A stretch of 64,000 nt of DNA from positions 930,001-994,000 of the forward strand of contig BSYQ01000008.1 in the NCBI GenBank assembly GCA_030272585.1, read 5' to 3'. A program made the position numbers and the translations under genes. The notes below the pieces were generated by a model. The model saw only the letters and a program-made list of their open reading frames with translations. It was not told the DNA's origin and did no database searches. Below are positions 1 to 11,924 of this stretch, piece after piece. How positions within the stretch are numbered: the first letter of the stretch is position 1; the number at the start of each line of letters is the position of its first letter. This DNA is from Bryopsis sp. KO-2023 (Eukaryota > Chlorophyta > Ulvophyceae > Bryopsidales > Bryopsidaceae).

Positions 1-2
1 TG

Positions 3-1712
3 AGAAAAGCTCTGGAAAGACAAGGCACGGCGGCCGGAATCGAATGGGCCGTTCACACACCAAAAGTTGCTCAATCAATCGACGTAAGGCAGGGGAACCT
101 TTCCAACATTTTTTTCCGGCATTTTTTTTTTCTCATCTTCCATTTGCTTGTGCAAAGCTTCATTGTTTCGGTCAAGAATAGACTCTCCTATCCTTTTTTC
201 CATTTTTTCGTTTTTTGCGGTGCATTCTTCAGTACAACATGATTTTTTATTTAAATCCTATGCATGGTCCGGTTTGGGCAATCGTCAAAAAGGACCTCGA
301 TTAATCCAAAATAGGAAAAGCAAAAAAAAATGGTGGAAGCTTCCTTCCGAAAAAAGGAATTTCCTGTTGGGATTTCCCATAGGTGGTCCACAGCGCCTCC
401 CAAACTGCAAAAGTGGTTGGGGAACTGGCCGATAAACCTCCGATCGCTGGAAGAAAACTGAAAGGCTTGCTGGTCAAAGAAGGATTTGACACCACGATGA
501 TGCACCCATCCGATTTAACCACGTTCACTGGCTTGCACACCGGTCGAATCACCCATCGGCAAGCATTGCCGTTTTCGGGGTCCTTCGAGGACCTCAGACT
601 AGCTTTAGAAATGATTTTCGATGGCGTGGATTTCGGGGGGACGCATATCGGTAACATCAAGCGGATGAAAACTGGCGATAAAGGGTGCGGAGAAGCCATC
701 ATGATCAACGGCTTGGTTGGGTTGACCCATATGCCAGGGGATTCGGCGGAAGGCTACGATTCCCATGTGGTGTTGGAGTGGCAGGGGGGCCCAATGGGGG
801 ATATGGTGGCGGATGCGATCATTGCTGCTTTGCTCCAGGTAAAATGGGGAAAATTGAATTAACAGGGTCTGAAAGGAAGGTTGAACAATGGAGTCGGTGT
901 AAAGGAATGCTTTTTGAGGGATGGAAGGATTTTTGTTTTTCATATGTTTATGCATGTCAGTCACACAACCTTGGCTCGACCACAAATGTGGGAGGTAGGA
1001 GGGCAGCCTGGAGGTAGTCCAATTCAATTTTCCAATCCATTCTTTCTACCCCCAGGTCCTGGGTATAATTTACAAAATATATGTATATATATATCTGAAA
1101 ACAGTACAGTGGACTTGCTTTGAAATTTCGATTTTGTTGCACCGCTCCAGGCTACAGGAGAATTTCCAGAACTGGCAAATGCCGAGAAGAAGCGCCGGAA
1201 TTGCTTGTCCAAAGGGGACGTGCACGGCACTCAACTGGCGGAATTGGAAATGTTGCATCAGCTCATGAAGGCTCAATACGGAGAAGCTGAAATGAACGAG
1301 GTCGAAGGCACTGTGTCGTTGAAGGTGCAGTGGGAATATAAATCACTTTCACTATTTTTTTAGACAAGGTGTTTTACATCAATTAACCCGAAGGTCACAT
1401 CAACTGGTTTAGTTTGGGGTTTTTAGTCGTCTTGATATTTATTTTGTTTCATTTTATTTTATTTCATCTGCGTGGCCATTTTTTTACTGAAGAAAGGCTC
1501 TCCTGAATCCGATCGATCCAATTAAGGATAATATTTTGACGTGAAATTCTTGCTTCAATTTCTGGCAGGCAAATGACATGCACGTGTTGATCGAGAATTG
1601 GTCAGGCAAAGTCGATTGTGAAGACCCCACAGTGAAGGCTAGAATTCAAAAGACGGTGGATCGATTCCAAGAAGCACTGAAACCTTGCAGTTTGGACATC
1701 GAGGATGAGTGA
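3..1712 (+). CDS. CPSF73: CPSF73-type pre-mRNA 3'-end endonuclease, C-terminal part (5' end outside window)
   Basis: This is the 3' part of the gene for the endonuclease subunit of the cleavage and polyadenylation complex, which cuts pre-mRNA at the poly(A) site in the nucleus. Exons read as 3-83, 383-838, 1151-1324 and 1569-1712, all joined in phase 0 by GT-AG introns; about 284 residues are visible. The catalytic metallo-beta-lactamase and beta-CASP domains lie off the left edge. What remains is the family's C-terminal domain: GELADKPPIAG and LKGLLVKEGFD match the 'LADKKPEQG...ILVKRNF' region, SHVVLEWQGGPMGDMVADAI matches the 'ILEW...NDMYADA' block, and the last exon (NDMHVLIENW...RFQEALKP) matches the conserved end before a TGA at 1710-1712. 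The exon 1 start is only the window edge. The paralogue CPSF100 is less likely, because the spacing of these blocks follows CPSF73. Identification is by remembered family sequence. Confidence 0.88.
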
Positions 1713-2140
1713 AAACCAACACTATCCAAGCTTAAAAAATCGTACTCCTGGATTTGCCATTTTTACTGTTCCAAAAATCAGCGTGAGAGTGTGAGGGTGG
1801 GGTCAGAGTGTAGGAAGCATGATAGATGTGGTTTTCGAATTGGAGATTTGAGGGTTAGATGCAGCAGGAGGATTGGAAATTCATTTTTGGTGAAGGAAAA
1901 GATATAGTTGATAGAAGCGATCGATTGGTGTCGACGACTGAGGTGTAAAAACAGATGTTCTAGCTTGCAAATGCTTCTTGAAATCCTTTTTTCCAGCAGT
2001 GATCACAAGGAAAACATGCAGTGAATGTGTGAATGCTTGTATGAGTAGATGTTCAATATGCATGCATGCATGCATACAAATGAAAAAAATGAATTCCCAG
2101 CCAAAGAGGGGTGTACGACACTGAACAGATGATCATTCAA
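1713..2140. other. Intergenic spacer between CPSF73 and the docking-complex gene
   Basis: No coding potential stands out. The spacer holds a short palindromic ATGC microsatellite at about 2059-2074 just before the next gene. The two genes share the same direction, so this stretch should contain a 3' UTR and the next promoter, but no specific element could be recognised. Confidence 0.5.
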
Positions 2141-5100
2141 ATGGCGCTCCGACCCACCCAACCGTTTCAGACCATTCAGACCAGCCTCTTGGAATTGCCT
2201 TCCTGTGAAATGGAGGTCCCCGTGAGCGACCCGCAAAACGAACTGAAAGCGCTTCAAAAGAAATGTCGGGTGTTGGAGGTCAATCGAAACGTTCATTTAG
2301 AGGATTCGCAACGGACCATCGCCCAGCAACAGAAAATCATCGACAAGTTGAAGTACGAAAACAAGAAGCTAAAGACTGAACTCAATTTGGAGACCAAGGT
2401 GGGCCATTCGACCAACACAGAATCGGATTCAAAGTGCACATTGAAAGGTTAAAGTTTCGATTTCAATGCGTGCCTTCAGAAGAAGCTCTTTTTCCAAATC
2501 CTTTTGCTGCAAAAGCTGGTCAAATCAAGCATTGCATCACTTCCAGATGCATTTTCTTTATTGGGATGTGCATGCCTGGTTGCATGTACAACCAAACCCC
2601 CAACGATCTGGCAAAGGAAAATAGATTGATGTAATACGTAACAATGTACACCCTGCTATATATTAGACCCTGCATTCCAACGCATTATGTGGAGCCAGAA
2701 GCAAAGGAATGCATCAAAAAGCTACATGCATGCATGCATGTAAAGATGCATTTTGTCGTCATCAAACATGATGGTGATTGTGCGACATCTATTTTTGGCT
2801 CGAATTCAGACTAAGTATGCGGCTCCGTCGATGTTACAACAACAGAGGGTGGTGGACTTGAATGATATGGTCGAGACGTTCACCAGCAAGGTGAGGTGCA
2901 TTCTCATGTGTGTGTGTGGATGCTTGCATGATTGGCAGTTGATCGTGAAAACTTAAGCAGAAAAGCCAAAGCGTTTCTCGTAGATCGAGGTCGAACGGCG
3001 GCGAGTGGAGGAGCTTGAAAAAACCATCGATGTGTGTCGAGCAAAGGTAAATTCTTCAACCAGCCATGGTTATTCATTGAACCCACATTTTAGCATGTCA
3101 GGGTGGGGGTTCAGCTCCGACTTATTCAGAAAAGGCAGTTATGGACAGAATACCAGGTTGAGGATTTAGAAAAAAGATGCTGAGAAGAAGGGTGGCTGAG
3201 ACAAACACCACATTCAGCGCGCATCGTCTGGAAATTTGACATGGGTGCCTTTTTGTTTCGGACTCCCCCCAAAAAATAATAAAAGCAGGCTTTCGAAACT
3301 CGAAAAAAAGTCGGGGGTGCGAATTCGGCGGAAGTTTCCTTAAAGGAGGCAGCGAAAAACATGAAACTGCTGGAAAATCGATTGGATCAAATGTTGCAAT
3401 CTTTCAACGAAACGATATCCCACAATAAGAAGCTCCGTCAAGAAATAGATGATATGCAACGGGAACGATCCTCCCTCGAACAAATTTACCGGCGAATGGA
3501 AAAATGTCTGGTGGAACAGAGGTCAGTCGGGTTTTCTTTTATCGTATTGCTTCAATTGGGGGGAAAAAAGAAAAAATTGTTCAAGGGAAAAACCCACCGA
3601 GACAAAAAAAAGAACTGGAAAAAAAATCCTCAACAGAATCTGACGAAATCAATGCAACGAATTGAGCAAGGATGTACGGCCACAATTTGTTTTTCTCGAG
3701 AAAATGCATCTATTACAACTGTTCCATTCACAGCCAAACATAATTTGAAGAAATCCTCCATACATTATTGAAAAAAATCCTGAGTTAGTGACATGAGGCA
3801 TTTTGCTGTTGTTATTACTAACACTGCAACTTTCAAAATTTCTTTTTTCTTTTTTCAATCAACAGTGCCCATGCAATATATCTTTCCACCATAAAATTCG
3901 AGCCAAAAAAAACCCCACAGAATTGGTCCACTGTTTTCTCTTTTTTTTTCGTGATTTGCTGGTGCTGCTTATTGTCATTGCAACAGGAAAGAAATGAGTG
4001 ATACTTTGGAGGCGACTAACGTTGCTTATGAAGCCAGAGATCAGGCGGAGAGTGAAGTGGCGTCTTTGAGGGCCCAAGGAGATCACGAGCAAGCGCTGTT
4101 CGATTCAGAAATGAAAGAGTTGACTAATCTGATCGAAGCCGATCAGCAGATTTTCGATTCCTCGGGAAGACATGGGGCCCGAGCCAATGTGAACTCGCAA
4201 TCATGCAGGTGAGTGAAAAAAAAACAAAGGAGCAACAGATTCTATTTATTTAACTTAATTTGTTTCTTTTTAATTTTTATTATTTTTTTTTTCGCGGAAG
4301 GTGACCTTGGTGCTGAAACTGAGACAATAAGAGAGTGTATAAATTGGTGATCTGCTGAATGGCAATGAGTCATAGAAAAACTCCTAATATATCCTTGAAC
4401 TCTAATTTACCCTGCACATGCTGCTCAAAAAAATGATAAGAGAGTGTCAAAAGAGTGACAAAAGGGTGGTCAAAGAGTGAGAGTACTTGTTGTGCTTTGC
4501 AGTGCAAATTCAAACAAGGCTTTGGATCGAGCTTCAGTGAATTCATGGGACATCGGCATTACGTACTCAGAAGATTACGTGGATAATGCGTTCCTGGAGG
4601 CGATGGAGCTGGCCGGCACATCAGATCTGGACGAATTCGTAGCAGTTTTCCGGGAGCGTGAAAAGAGAAATTTTTTGCTGTTTTCTGCATGCAACGATTT
4701 GGATCATGAGATCAGGGACACGGAACACCAAATCCAAAAGCTGGACGAAGAAAGGCTGGCGATCGAAAACGAGGCCAGAAACGGCCATGGAAATGAAATG
4801 GTGAAGGCATTGAATCAAAAACGGGACCAAGCCAAGGTATTATCCCCTATAAATAGACTAAGTTAATAATTCGTTTTCATTTTTTTTAGAATTGCGAGTA
4901 GACTATATACTTAATACATGAATGATTGAATGCTCAATTTACATTAGGCAAACTTGCCCAACGAAGGCCGTCCACAACGAGGTGATTCAGCCCTGCCCTT
5001 AGTAAAAATCCAGCTCAAATAAAGTCAGCTCTAAATTTAATACTTAAGTACATAGTATTAACCTTGTTTTCCCTTTTTTTTAAATCTGTATTTTCTCGAT

Positions 5101-5384
5101 CGGAGTTACTTTTTGCATGATGAACGAGTTGATGTGAAAGGGATGTTACATATGCTGTTTTGAAGGTTCGACTGACAGGGTTTCTCAAAACCCACAAGTC
5201 GAACGAAAGAATAATGAAGGATTTGAGAGTGGCGTTGCAAGGAGTCGTCCATCGATCAGGATTGAAAGTTGATTTTGAGAACGGGGAAAATTTGGGGGAA
5301 GGCATATTGCAGCACTTGGCTGCCCTCGAAGCTGGGGCCAGAGAACTCACGGAGGGAATGGAGGAAAGCGCTGCTGGATGTTGA
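2141..5384 (+). CDS. Outer dynein arm docking complex coiled-coil protein (CCDC63/CCDC114/ODA1 family)
   Basis: Proteins of this family form the coiled-coil base that fixes outer dynein arms to axonemal doublet microtubules. Seven exons fit: 2141-2398, 2810-2890, 2984-3046, 3289-3521, 3987-4208, 4503-4836 and 5166-5384. Phases agree at every junction, and the product is about 469 residues, near the family range. Diagnostic stretches are VGGANSAEVS followed by LLENRLDQMLQSFNE (exon 4), NVAYEARDQAESEV (exon 5) and FLEAMELAGTSDLDEFVAVF followed by REREKRNFLLF (exon 6). Exon 7 carries KDLRVALQGVVHRSG and ENGENLGEGILQHLAALE. Almost the whole protein is predicted coiled coil, with no membrane segment. 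I chose ATG 2141; an in-frame ATG at 2129 would add four residues. Exons 2 and 3 rest mainly on splice signals and heptad character. The gene is strong evidence for motile flagella. Confidence 0.87.
2724..2740. repeat. ATGC palindromic microsatellite (four sites in window)
   Basis: Short runs of alternating ATGC/CATG occur at about 2059-2074, 2724-2740, 8690-8704 and 32039-32059. Each unit is self-complementary, so the runs are perfect palindromes. This one lies in an intron of the docking-complex gene. Confidence 0.8.
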
Positions 5385-5756
5385 GTTGCTGTTTGGAGCC
5401 AATCCTTCAGCAAAAAAAGGGAAGATTGTAGCTAAACAAGAAACCACAAGGGGGGGAGGAGGGTTCTGTATTTTAAAACGAGCATAATGTAAACAGGAAT
5501 TACGAACACCATCCATCAACCAATCCTCCGTGTCCATGGTTCACTGGAGAATATCCAGCTTCTTCTTTCTTTATTTAAATTTAAGAAACAAATTAAGAAA
5601 AAAATAATTAGGTTGTGGATAATCACGTAACGTAGAACTCCCCACCACAGTTCGAATCCCCGTGACACCATATCAAGAAACCAGAAAGCGACAGTCCAAG
5701 GCTCCAAAATATTGGGGCTCCCTTTTTCTCCCTTATGTTTTTCTGTTAAAAAAATC

Positions 5757-6437
5757 ATGAAGGCCACAGTGAACCACCAGAGTCTTCCACCATCGTTGGA
5801 AGCGAACATGTCCGTTGGCCACCCTTCCTCCAATCATAAGCGTCACCGTCTATCAGCTGACGAAAACAGAATGGAGGGCGCTGTGGGCGCACACGAAGAA
5901 CCTGAGGACGAGGCGCATGCGGGAATGAGCGCGCTGTCCATTCAGCACCACTCTAACGCAAACTCGGAGCACTTCTCGCCCAGGAGCGCGTGCATCGAAA
6001 CCCTGTCCCCTCGAAATCAAGCCGGTCGAGTGGGTGATATTCTCAAGAATAACCCCGGGTTGTTGTGGTTTGCGATACCAGGGGCGTTCATTTGGAATGG
6101 AGGGCTGGTAATAGTCGTCAGCGAGCTCATCCAGGGGATGACGTCGCATGTGCACCAGCCACTCCCCGTGGTTTTGATTCTCTTGGGCCTGGTTATCTTG
6201 TTGGGCTGTGTGGTTGGAGGGATAAGAATGCTGCAAGTATTGTCCCTGAGTTTTCCCCAGTTTCTTTTGCAATCTCTATGTATACTTGTGGTGGCAGGGG
6301 TGGGGTTGTTCACTGTGCTCATGGAGGGTTTTTTCTCAGGGGCACTGTTTGGGTTGTATTACTGCGTAGTGGTCGGCCTGGTTTACTGGCTAGATGTTCA
6401 AAATTCCAAAATCAAAACGGGGTTCGATTCGCTGTAG
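5757..6437 (+). CDS. Multi-pass membrane protein of unknown family
   Basis: An uninterrupted frame of 226 codons begins at ATG 5757 (the first ATG in frame) and ends at a TAG at 6435-6437. The first 95 or so residues are hydrophilic and rich in H, S, E and N, with no signal peptide. Four hydrophobic segments follow. Their cores are LLWFAIPGAFIWNGGLVIVV, VVLILLGLVILLGCVVGGI, FLLQSLCILVVAGVGLFTVL and a GFFSGALFGLYYCVVVGLVYW stretch. The short tail ends KTGFDSL. The pattern, a charged cytosolic N-terminus with four closely spaced helices, resembles small tetraspan proteins, but I recognise no family motif and give no function. No intron is needed, although splicing to further exons cannot be excluded. 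It lies in the same direction as the two genes upstream. Confidence 0.6.
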   Translation: MKATVNHQSLPPSLEANMSVGHPSSNHKRHRLSADENRMEGAVGAHEEPEDEAHAGMSALSIQHHSNANSEHFSPRSACIETLSPRNQAGRVGDILKNNPGLLWFAIPGAFIWNGGLVIVVSELIQGMTSHVHQPLPVVLILLGLVILLGCVVGGIRMLQVLSLSFPQFLLQSLCILVVAGVGLFTVLMEGFFSGALFGLYYCVVVGLVYWLDVQNSKIKTGFDSL

Positions 6438-6827
6438 TGAGGTTTAGTCATGTTTCCAGCAAAACTTGATGCAGTGGTTTTGCCAAAAACAGGGTGGGGA
6501 AGAAATCAGCCATGGAAAATAAGGGGCGAGGTGCTCCAGGAAACGAGAATTTGAGACAGAGAGAGTGTTTAATAACAGTTCAGGGTTAGTTTTTCTTCCA
6601 TCTGTTCGAAAAGAGGTGTTCACACGTATCAAAAAAAAAACTGGGTGTTTTTTGTCAGAAAAAATAGGCGAGAAGAGGGGTGAGCTGGAGGGTGGCTGCT
6701 GGGGTCGAGAGAATCGCTGGTGTAAACTGTTCCCTTTCCTGGGCATTTCCTTAGACCCAGGTGCTTTACTTCAGACAAGCCGGGCGCTCCGGTTCACACA
6801 GAATGCATCTGATCAAAATAATTGGGA

Positions 6828-7028
6828 ATGAAAATATGCATCAGTTTGTGGGGATTCATTACCAGCCGCATGGGTCTGACAATCTGCGTGATGCTGTTCG
6901 GAGTGATCGTGATTCCCATGACGAAAGTGGACCCCGAGGAATACAAGCAAATGAAAGAGATGTGGAATCAACCAGCTGGGGCCTGTTGGTTGGCCCCAGC
7001 TTTACAGGGTCGATACAAGAGGGAATAA
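6828..7028 (+). CDS. Possible small single-pass membrane protein or exon
   Basis: A 66-codon frame starts at ATG 6828. It has one strong hydrophobic segment (MGLTICVMLFGVIVIPM) followed by a charged stretch, KVDPEEYKQMKEMW. That arrangement is typical of very small organelle-membrane proteins and is unlike the random frames around it. It could also be an internal exon, because a putative acceptor (ttaccag) precedes the in-frame ATG at 6870. I do not recognise a family. From 7030 to 7430 nothing further is supported. Confidence 0.35.
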   Translation: MKICISLWGFITSRMGLTICVMLFGVIVIPMTKVDPEEYKQMKEMWNQPAGACWLAPALQGRYKRE

Positions 7029-7429
7029 TGACTTGCATTAACAGCCTCGAATCCTTAGTTGTGGACACCAGCTTTTCACGAGGTCATCGGGTGCTTTATT
7101 TACAAAATCGATGGCACGAACACCGCATTCGGTTGGGTTTTTCGCTGGTAAATTTCCTGGAAGTGTCATCCCTGGGTGGGCCAGCCAGGAATTAGTTTTT
7201 CTTAAAAAAAACGTACAAAGGAAGGGGGGGGGGACAGAAAAAACAGATTGTCGAAAAAGAAAAGAAAAAAAAGGGAAGGGTTGGGTTTGAGAATTTTCTC
7301 TTGTCGTGTTTCGGAATATTTGCAATGTAACAGCTTGTGCAACCTCAGATATCGGTTAAAGAAAACATAAACCTGAAGGTGTGGAAGAAAAGCATGTCAT
7401 CTTCTAACCCCCCAAAAAAAATTAAAAAA

Positions 7430-8220
7430 TCAATCTCAACATGCATGCATTGATGTGTTGTTACGCAGTACCAAAGGCATGAAATGATCATTTGCAGTCT
7501 TTTCATTTTGTCAAACAAAATCGACCAGAGTTCGATATGGGGCGGGAATGGGCTCTTGACGGGGAGAGAATGGACTCCCGACAAACCAAACCAAACCAAC
7601 CAAACCAACCAAACAAACAAACAAACAACGACGCAAGGTTACTCTCAGCAAGAACCAGATGATCATTACAGTCGAAAACCCATTGTACCTCTACGTTGCA
7701 CTACCGAAATACAACTGTAACAATGACGGACGCGCGTGAGCACTACCACAATGGTACTGGGTAAGGAAAAAATCTGAGGGTGGCTCGCTCAGCGGGGCAG
7801 CATTCTGTTTCTGGGCGTTTGCCCTAACTTGCAGCAAGTTAGGCTTGCTTAGGACGAACCAACTTTTTGAATCGTTGACGCGCACCATGTCCGATACTGC
7901 AACAGGACATCATCCGACGTCCGCTGATGGGACCCACGCATCCCCCTTGGCTGTGCTGTGAGCAACGAACCATTCTTGGAGAGGAGGGGGTGGAAACCTG
8001 GGTATGTCGGCCCGTCTTGGAAGGCCATGCTGTGTCTGTGTTGTACTGTGGTTTGCTATGATGTGTGTTGTTTGTTATGTTTGTGCTGTGTGTTGCGTGT
8101 TGTGTGTTGTTTGTTGTGTTGCCACTCCGTTGCTTGTTCAATGTTGTGTTTTGACACTCTTGAGTTTATGCACCAGTATCGCGACAACACCGGAGCGAAA
8201 GATGGGGAAAACAAGAGACC
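7430..8220. repeat. Repeat X, copy 1
   Basis: This stretch is closely similar to 48100-48840. The best-conserved block, 7626-7745 versus 48267-48388, is nearly identical over about 120 bp. It contains a short open + strand stretch (KVTLSKNQMIITVENPLYLY...) and an open - strand stretch (NAQKQNAAPLSE...). Both copies then continue into a TG-rich stretch (Cys/Val/Leu-rich in translation) and end near the motif gtatcgcgac-aacacc-ggagcgaaag. Copy 1 carries an AAACC/CCAAA simple repeat at 7585-7630 that copy 2 lacks. I cannot decide whether the conserved block is coding. Confidence 0.7.
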
Positions 8221-8758
8221 ATAGTGCGTTAGACCATTTCACGAACAGCGAAAAGTTGAAGATTCAACCAGCAGCGTTAAACACTGAAGTGAGTCTGGGG
8301 GAGGGCACTGTGGAATATCCTCCGTCAACAGCTGTTGCCTATTGTGGGGCCGATCAGTTCTTACTACTAATCCACCCACCTCTGCAATTCAACGTGTGAT
8401 CGACGCTGTGATGCAAGTAACGTATTTTTCTTTTTGTCCATGACAATGTTAGTAGGGTAATTTGATTTGATTCAATGCGATTTCATTTTTTCCCCTCACA
8501 GAGCGCATAAAAGGAATTGGCAACATCCTGAAGATACCGTCTTCGAAAAAGGTAGTCTTGGCAAGACTTTCGGAAAAAAAATATATGTCTTTTGAAGTTG
8601 CTCTATTCAACAGAATGAAAACAGTTCACTGACTGACCACTCATCCTGCTCTGCTTCCCCAAGGGACTGGAGGTGGATCCAATTGTGAAGGCATGCATGC
8701 ATGCTTAATATGGAAAAAGTAGAGGCATCCCAGCCTGACAAGAAATTGATTCTTACAG

Positions 8759-10420
8759 GTCGATACTCAAATCATCGTCCATCTACAATGAAGTTCTCCG
8801 CGACCTCCTGGTGGACGATGAGAATAAAAATAACAATCTGGCTATTCAACCCACCGAAAAGAGCAGCCTCAATGTCCCGGATGCCGTCCAGAAAGCGGTG
8901 TAATGCACAGAGGATGTTTTGGAGGTCATGGACATTGGATCCAATATGGGCAGCACCAAGATGAACGATGGGTCCAGTAGGTTGCACAGTATCTGACTGT
9001 AGTGGAAGCCGCTACCAACAGGTTGATTGGGGTGCAAATTCTCGGGTGCCTTCACCTGGTAGAGTTGGCTGGTAGCAAATGCATTTCCAGAAGTCCAGCG
9101 ATAGGTGAGGCAGTGATTTTGCTGCTGAAAATCCAATGTAATTTCGCTGTCAGATATTTTCCATTTCCTGTTGCAGCTGGAAGAATTCAATCGATAAATA
9201 TTGATCAAAGAGGAGCTGTTGAAATATCACTTCGATTTAGGCCTGTTGGTGTTTGTTTTTTTTCGATTCTTTTAGCTGTCAGGGATGATCCCAATCTTTG
9301 TGGACATGGTGTGAATGTCAGATGACTGATTGGAAGAAGCCAACCACTTTAACAATAGCTTGAGTGCGTTGGGGGGTGTGATGGCAGCTTTGGCTTCCAA
9401 AAGCAACCACATGCCTTTCAGAAATAGCAACCTCAAAGACAAACGATATTCATGCACGTTGCCCCATGTTTGGAGCCAGATAGTCACAGATCACCCTCGG
9501 ACAGGTATGCACAAGGAAAAGAATAATTTTCGATAAATGTTGATCGAAAAGGAGCCGCTGAAATATCACTTTGATTTAGGCCTGCTGGCATGGTTTTTTA
9601 AATTCTTTTAGCTGTCAGGAATGATTCTAATTCTTTCGGACATGGTGTGAATGACAGGTGACTGCTTGGAAGAAACCAACCACATTAACAAGAGTTTAAG
9701 TGCGTTTGGCGGGGGGGGGGGGGGGTGATGGCAGCTTTGGCTTCCAAAAGCGACCATGTGCCTTTCAGAAATAGGAACCTCAAAGACAGCCTTTCAGGCC
9801 AAGTCAAATCCATTATGTTTATGCACGCTGCCCCAGAAATGTCGACCAGAGGGAAACCCCTCAGTACTGCCATGTTCAGAGCCAGAATGTCACAGATCAC
9901 CCTCAGACAGGTATGCATAAGGAAAAGCTTACTCAATGGTGCCCTCATTGCTGTATGACTGTCGTGGGATTACAGAACCAATTAGAATCGATGGTCCAAT
10001 TGTTTAATTGTGGGAGTCTGTGGTGATTGGATCCTGTGATTGATAATGGTCAGGTATTTGATATTGATATCCATGACCGAAAAGCAAAGGATGGAGGAAG
10101 AGCTGAAATCCTTGAGGGAGGGAGCATCTCTCTTCAAATCACATCTGTAGCAGCAATTCCTTTTGTTTTCTGCAGCTCAAACAACTGGGTTCTCACCACC
10201 AAAGCCATTATTCCAGTGCCTGGTCCAACTCCCACTCCGGCTCCAGTGGGGTCGACCTCGGCGGCTTTGGGAATCAGGAATCAGGAATCAGTTAAGCTTT
10301 GGGCTTCATGTGCTCAGGGAATTGAGAAAAGGAATGCCAATAGAACTCTTTTCGGGTTATCTTCATTCACAATCGCATGGCAAAGGCCGAAATCTATTGT
10401 TGAGAAGCAAACGCTGAAAA
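8759..10420 (+). pseudogene. Kinesin-14-type motor fragment, copy A (broken)
   Basis: Exon 1 (8759-9104) keeps a motor segment (EVLRDLLVDDENKNNN..., SSLNVPDAVQKAV) but has an in-frame stop after QKAV and a one-base loss after the SRSH-like motif. The switch II motif is changed to ELAGSKCIS. Exon 2 (NKSLSALGG, MAALASKSNH) is present twice, at 9322-9504 and 9658-9910. The second copy retains SLSGQVKSIMFMHAAPEMST but has a run of 12 G that breaks the frame. A coiled-coil remnant (MTEKQRMEEELKS in the parent frame) lies near 10070, followed by a Pro/Thr-rich stretch near 10200. GT-AG sites remain, so this is a DNA-level duplicate and not a retrocopy. The ATP-binding P-loop region is absent. Confidence 0.82.
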
Positions 10421-10439
10421 CTAGGTGATATGATTGGGA

Positions 10440-11300
10440 ATTGTTGTGATTGTGAGACTGCCAATGCTGCTTTGATTGTTTTTTCAGATATTCTCGCTGT
10501 CTGTCTCGTTGCATCGCCAGAAAGACATTCTGTGAAATTTGAATATAAATTGCCTGACAGGAGTTCCATTCTGTTGTGAACAGGTTTGGAGGATGCTGGC
10601 TGGATATTTGCCTCTGAGTTCATGATGGTGTGTCGACCAAGAAACAAATGCTTTAAAGAGGTTTTTAAATGCGAAAATTTTGGGCAATGCACAGATTGGA
10701 GCGAGGGGCAATGCCTGACTTCCTGAAAGAACCCCTGCCCAGCTTTATCCCAGGTAGTTTAAGATGTTGCTTAGCCAGGGTGGTCAGAATTTCGAATTTT
10801 GCACCATCATTCCTCTGGCATCATTTCAATAAATAGAACTGTTATATTATGTAAAATGGAGGTTGAAAAAAATAGGAAGGGCATTGCCACATCTTTCTTG
10901 TCAGGTTTTTCCTCTGAGGGTTTTCTTATTTCAGAGAGGAGGGGGGGTTGTCGGGCCTAACAATGAAGGACTTGGGCATGGAAATGCATGCTCAGAAATC
11001 CCCTGATCATCGAGGTTGGCAGTAATTGGCTTCTGCCTGTTTTAAATGTTTTTATTAAATCTTGTTTTTGACTACTGCTATTAAGTATTTATGCTTATCA
11101 TTTTTGACAGGGTTTTCTTTTTAATGTAAAGAACTTGTTTAGTCAGCAGCCCAAGCATTATAAAAACATCGACATGCGATATGTTTGATTTTGATTTATT
11201 CATTTATTTTGATTATGGGCCTCATAGCTGCGTTAGTCAGAAGAGCAACTATAGTTTTTTTCATTTTCTTATTATTTTCTTGTTTTGTTATTTTTTTTCA
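10440..11300 (+). repeat. Kinesin-copy tail repeat, copy A
   Basis: The stretch recurs after kinesin copies D and G, and in shorter form at 30980-31090, 55930-56250 and 60730-60980. It carries an acceptor (gtgaacag) before a short open stretch reading LEDAGWIFASEFMMVCRPRN, then a Cys-containing segment near 10660-10720. Further on lie a conserved aattttgcaccatcattcc block (10796) and a poor AT-rich stretch to 11300. No family was recognised; it may be further exons of the duplicated gene. Confidence 0.6.
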
Positions 11301-11301
11301 G

Positions 11302-11396
11302 GAGTGAATGCTAGGGATGCTGACAGCTATACGCTGTTGCATTGGGCCAAAAGGAAAGGCCACCTGCCAGTGGCTGAGCCGCTTTTGGAAAAAGGT
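11302..11396 (+). pseudogene. Lone ankyrin-repeat exon
   Basis: After a polypyrimidine stretch ending in ttttttttcag at 11301, the sequence reads VNARDADSYTLLHWAKRKGH and then LPVAEPLLEKG. This is one ankyrin repeat with the TLLHWA and LLEKG hallmarks. It is followed by a GT (aaaag|gtttgtg). No further ankyrin repeat was found on either side, so it is an orphan exon or part of a broken gene. Confidence 0.6.
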
Positions 11397-11619
11397 TTGT
11401 GAAACTTCATCTTTTCAGGAATTCAAGCGGCTGAAATTTATGTGATCTGAATGGTCAACAAAATAATAACAAAATGAAATAAAACAAACGAGAACTGAAT
11501 TGAATTGAATATATTTGAATTAAGAAAAATCAAATCAGCCTATTCAGATCGTATAGGAGGAAAGACATTGTCGCTTTGATGTTTCAGTATCGCAACAACA
11601 CTTGGAGCAAAAGCGTGCA

Positions 11620-11852
11620 TAGGAGGGAGCCTGGGGGAGCGACATGGTGATCGTGGCCTACCAAAAAAAAGCTTAAGCTAAAAAAAAAAGGAAACATAGG
11701 AGGGAGCAAGGGGGAAGCAACATGATGATTGTTGCCTGCAAAAGAAAATTGAAGTTTTTGAAAAAAAAAAGGAAAGAACAAAGGAGGGAGCAGGGGGAAG
11801 CGGCATGATGATCGTTGCCTGCAAAAAAAAGTTTGAAGTTAAAAAAAAAGGA

Positions 11853-11924
<72 letters not shown>

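Noticed and set aside
8003-8399. Cys/Val-rich + strand frame
   Set aside because: Translation of a TG-rich stretch inside repeat X; the frame is not conserved in the second copy.
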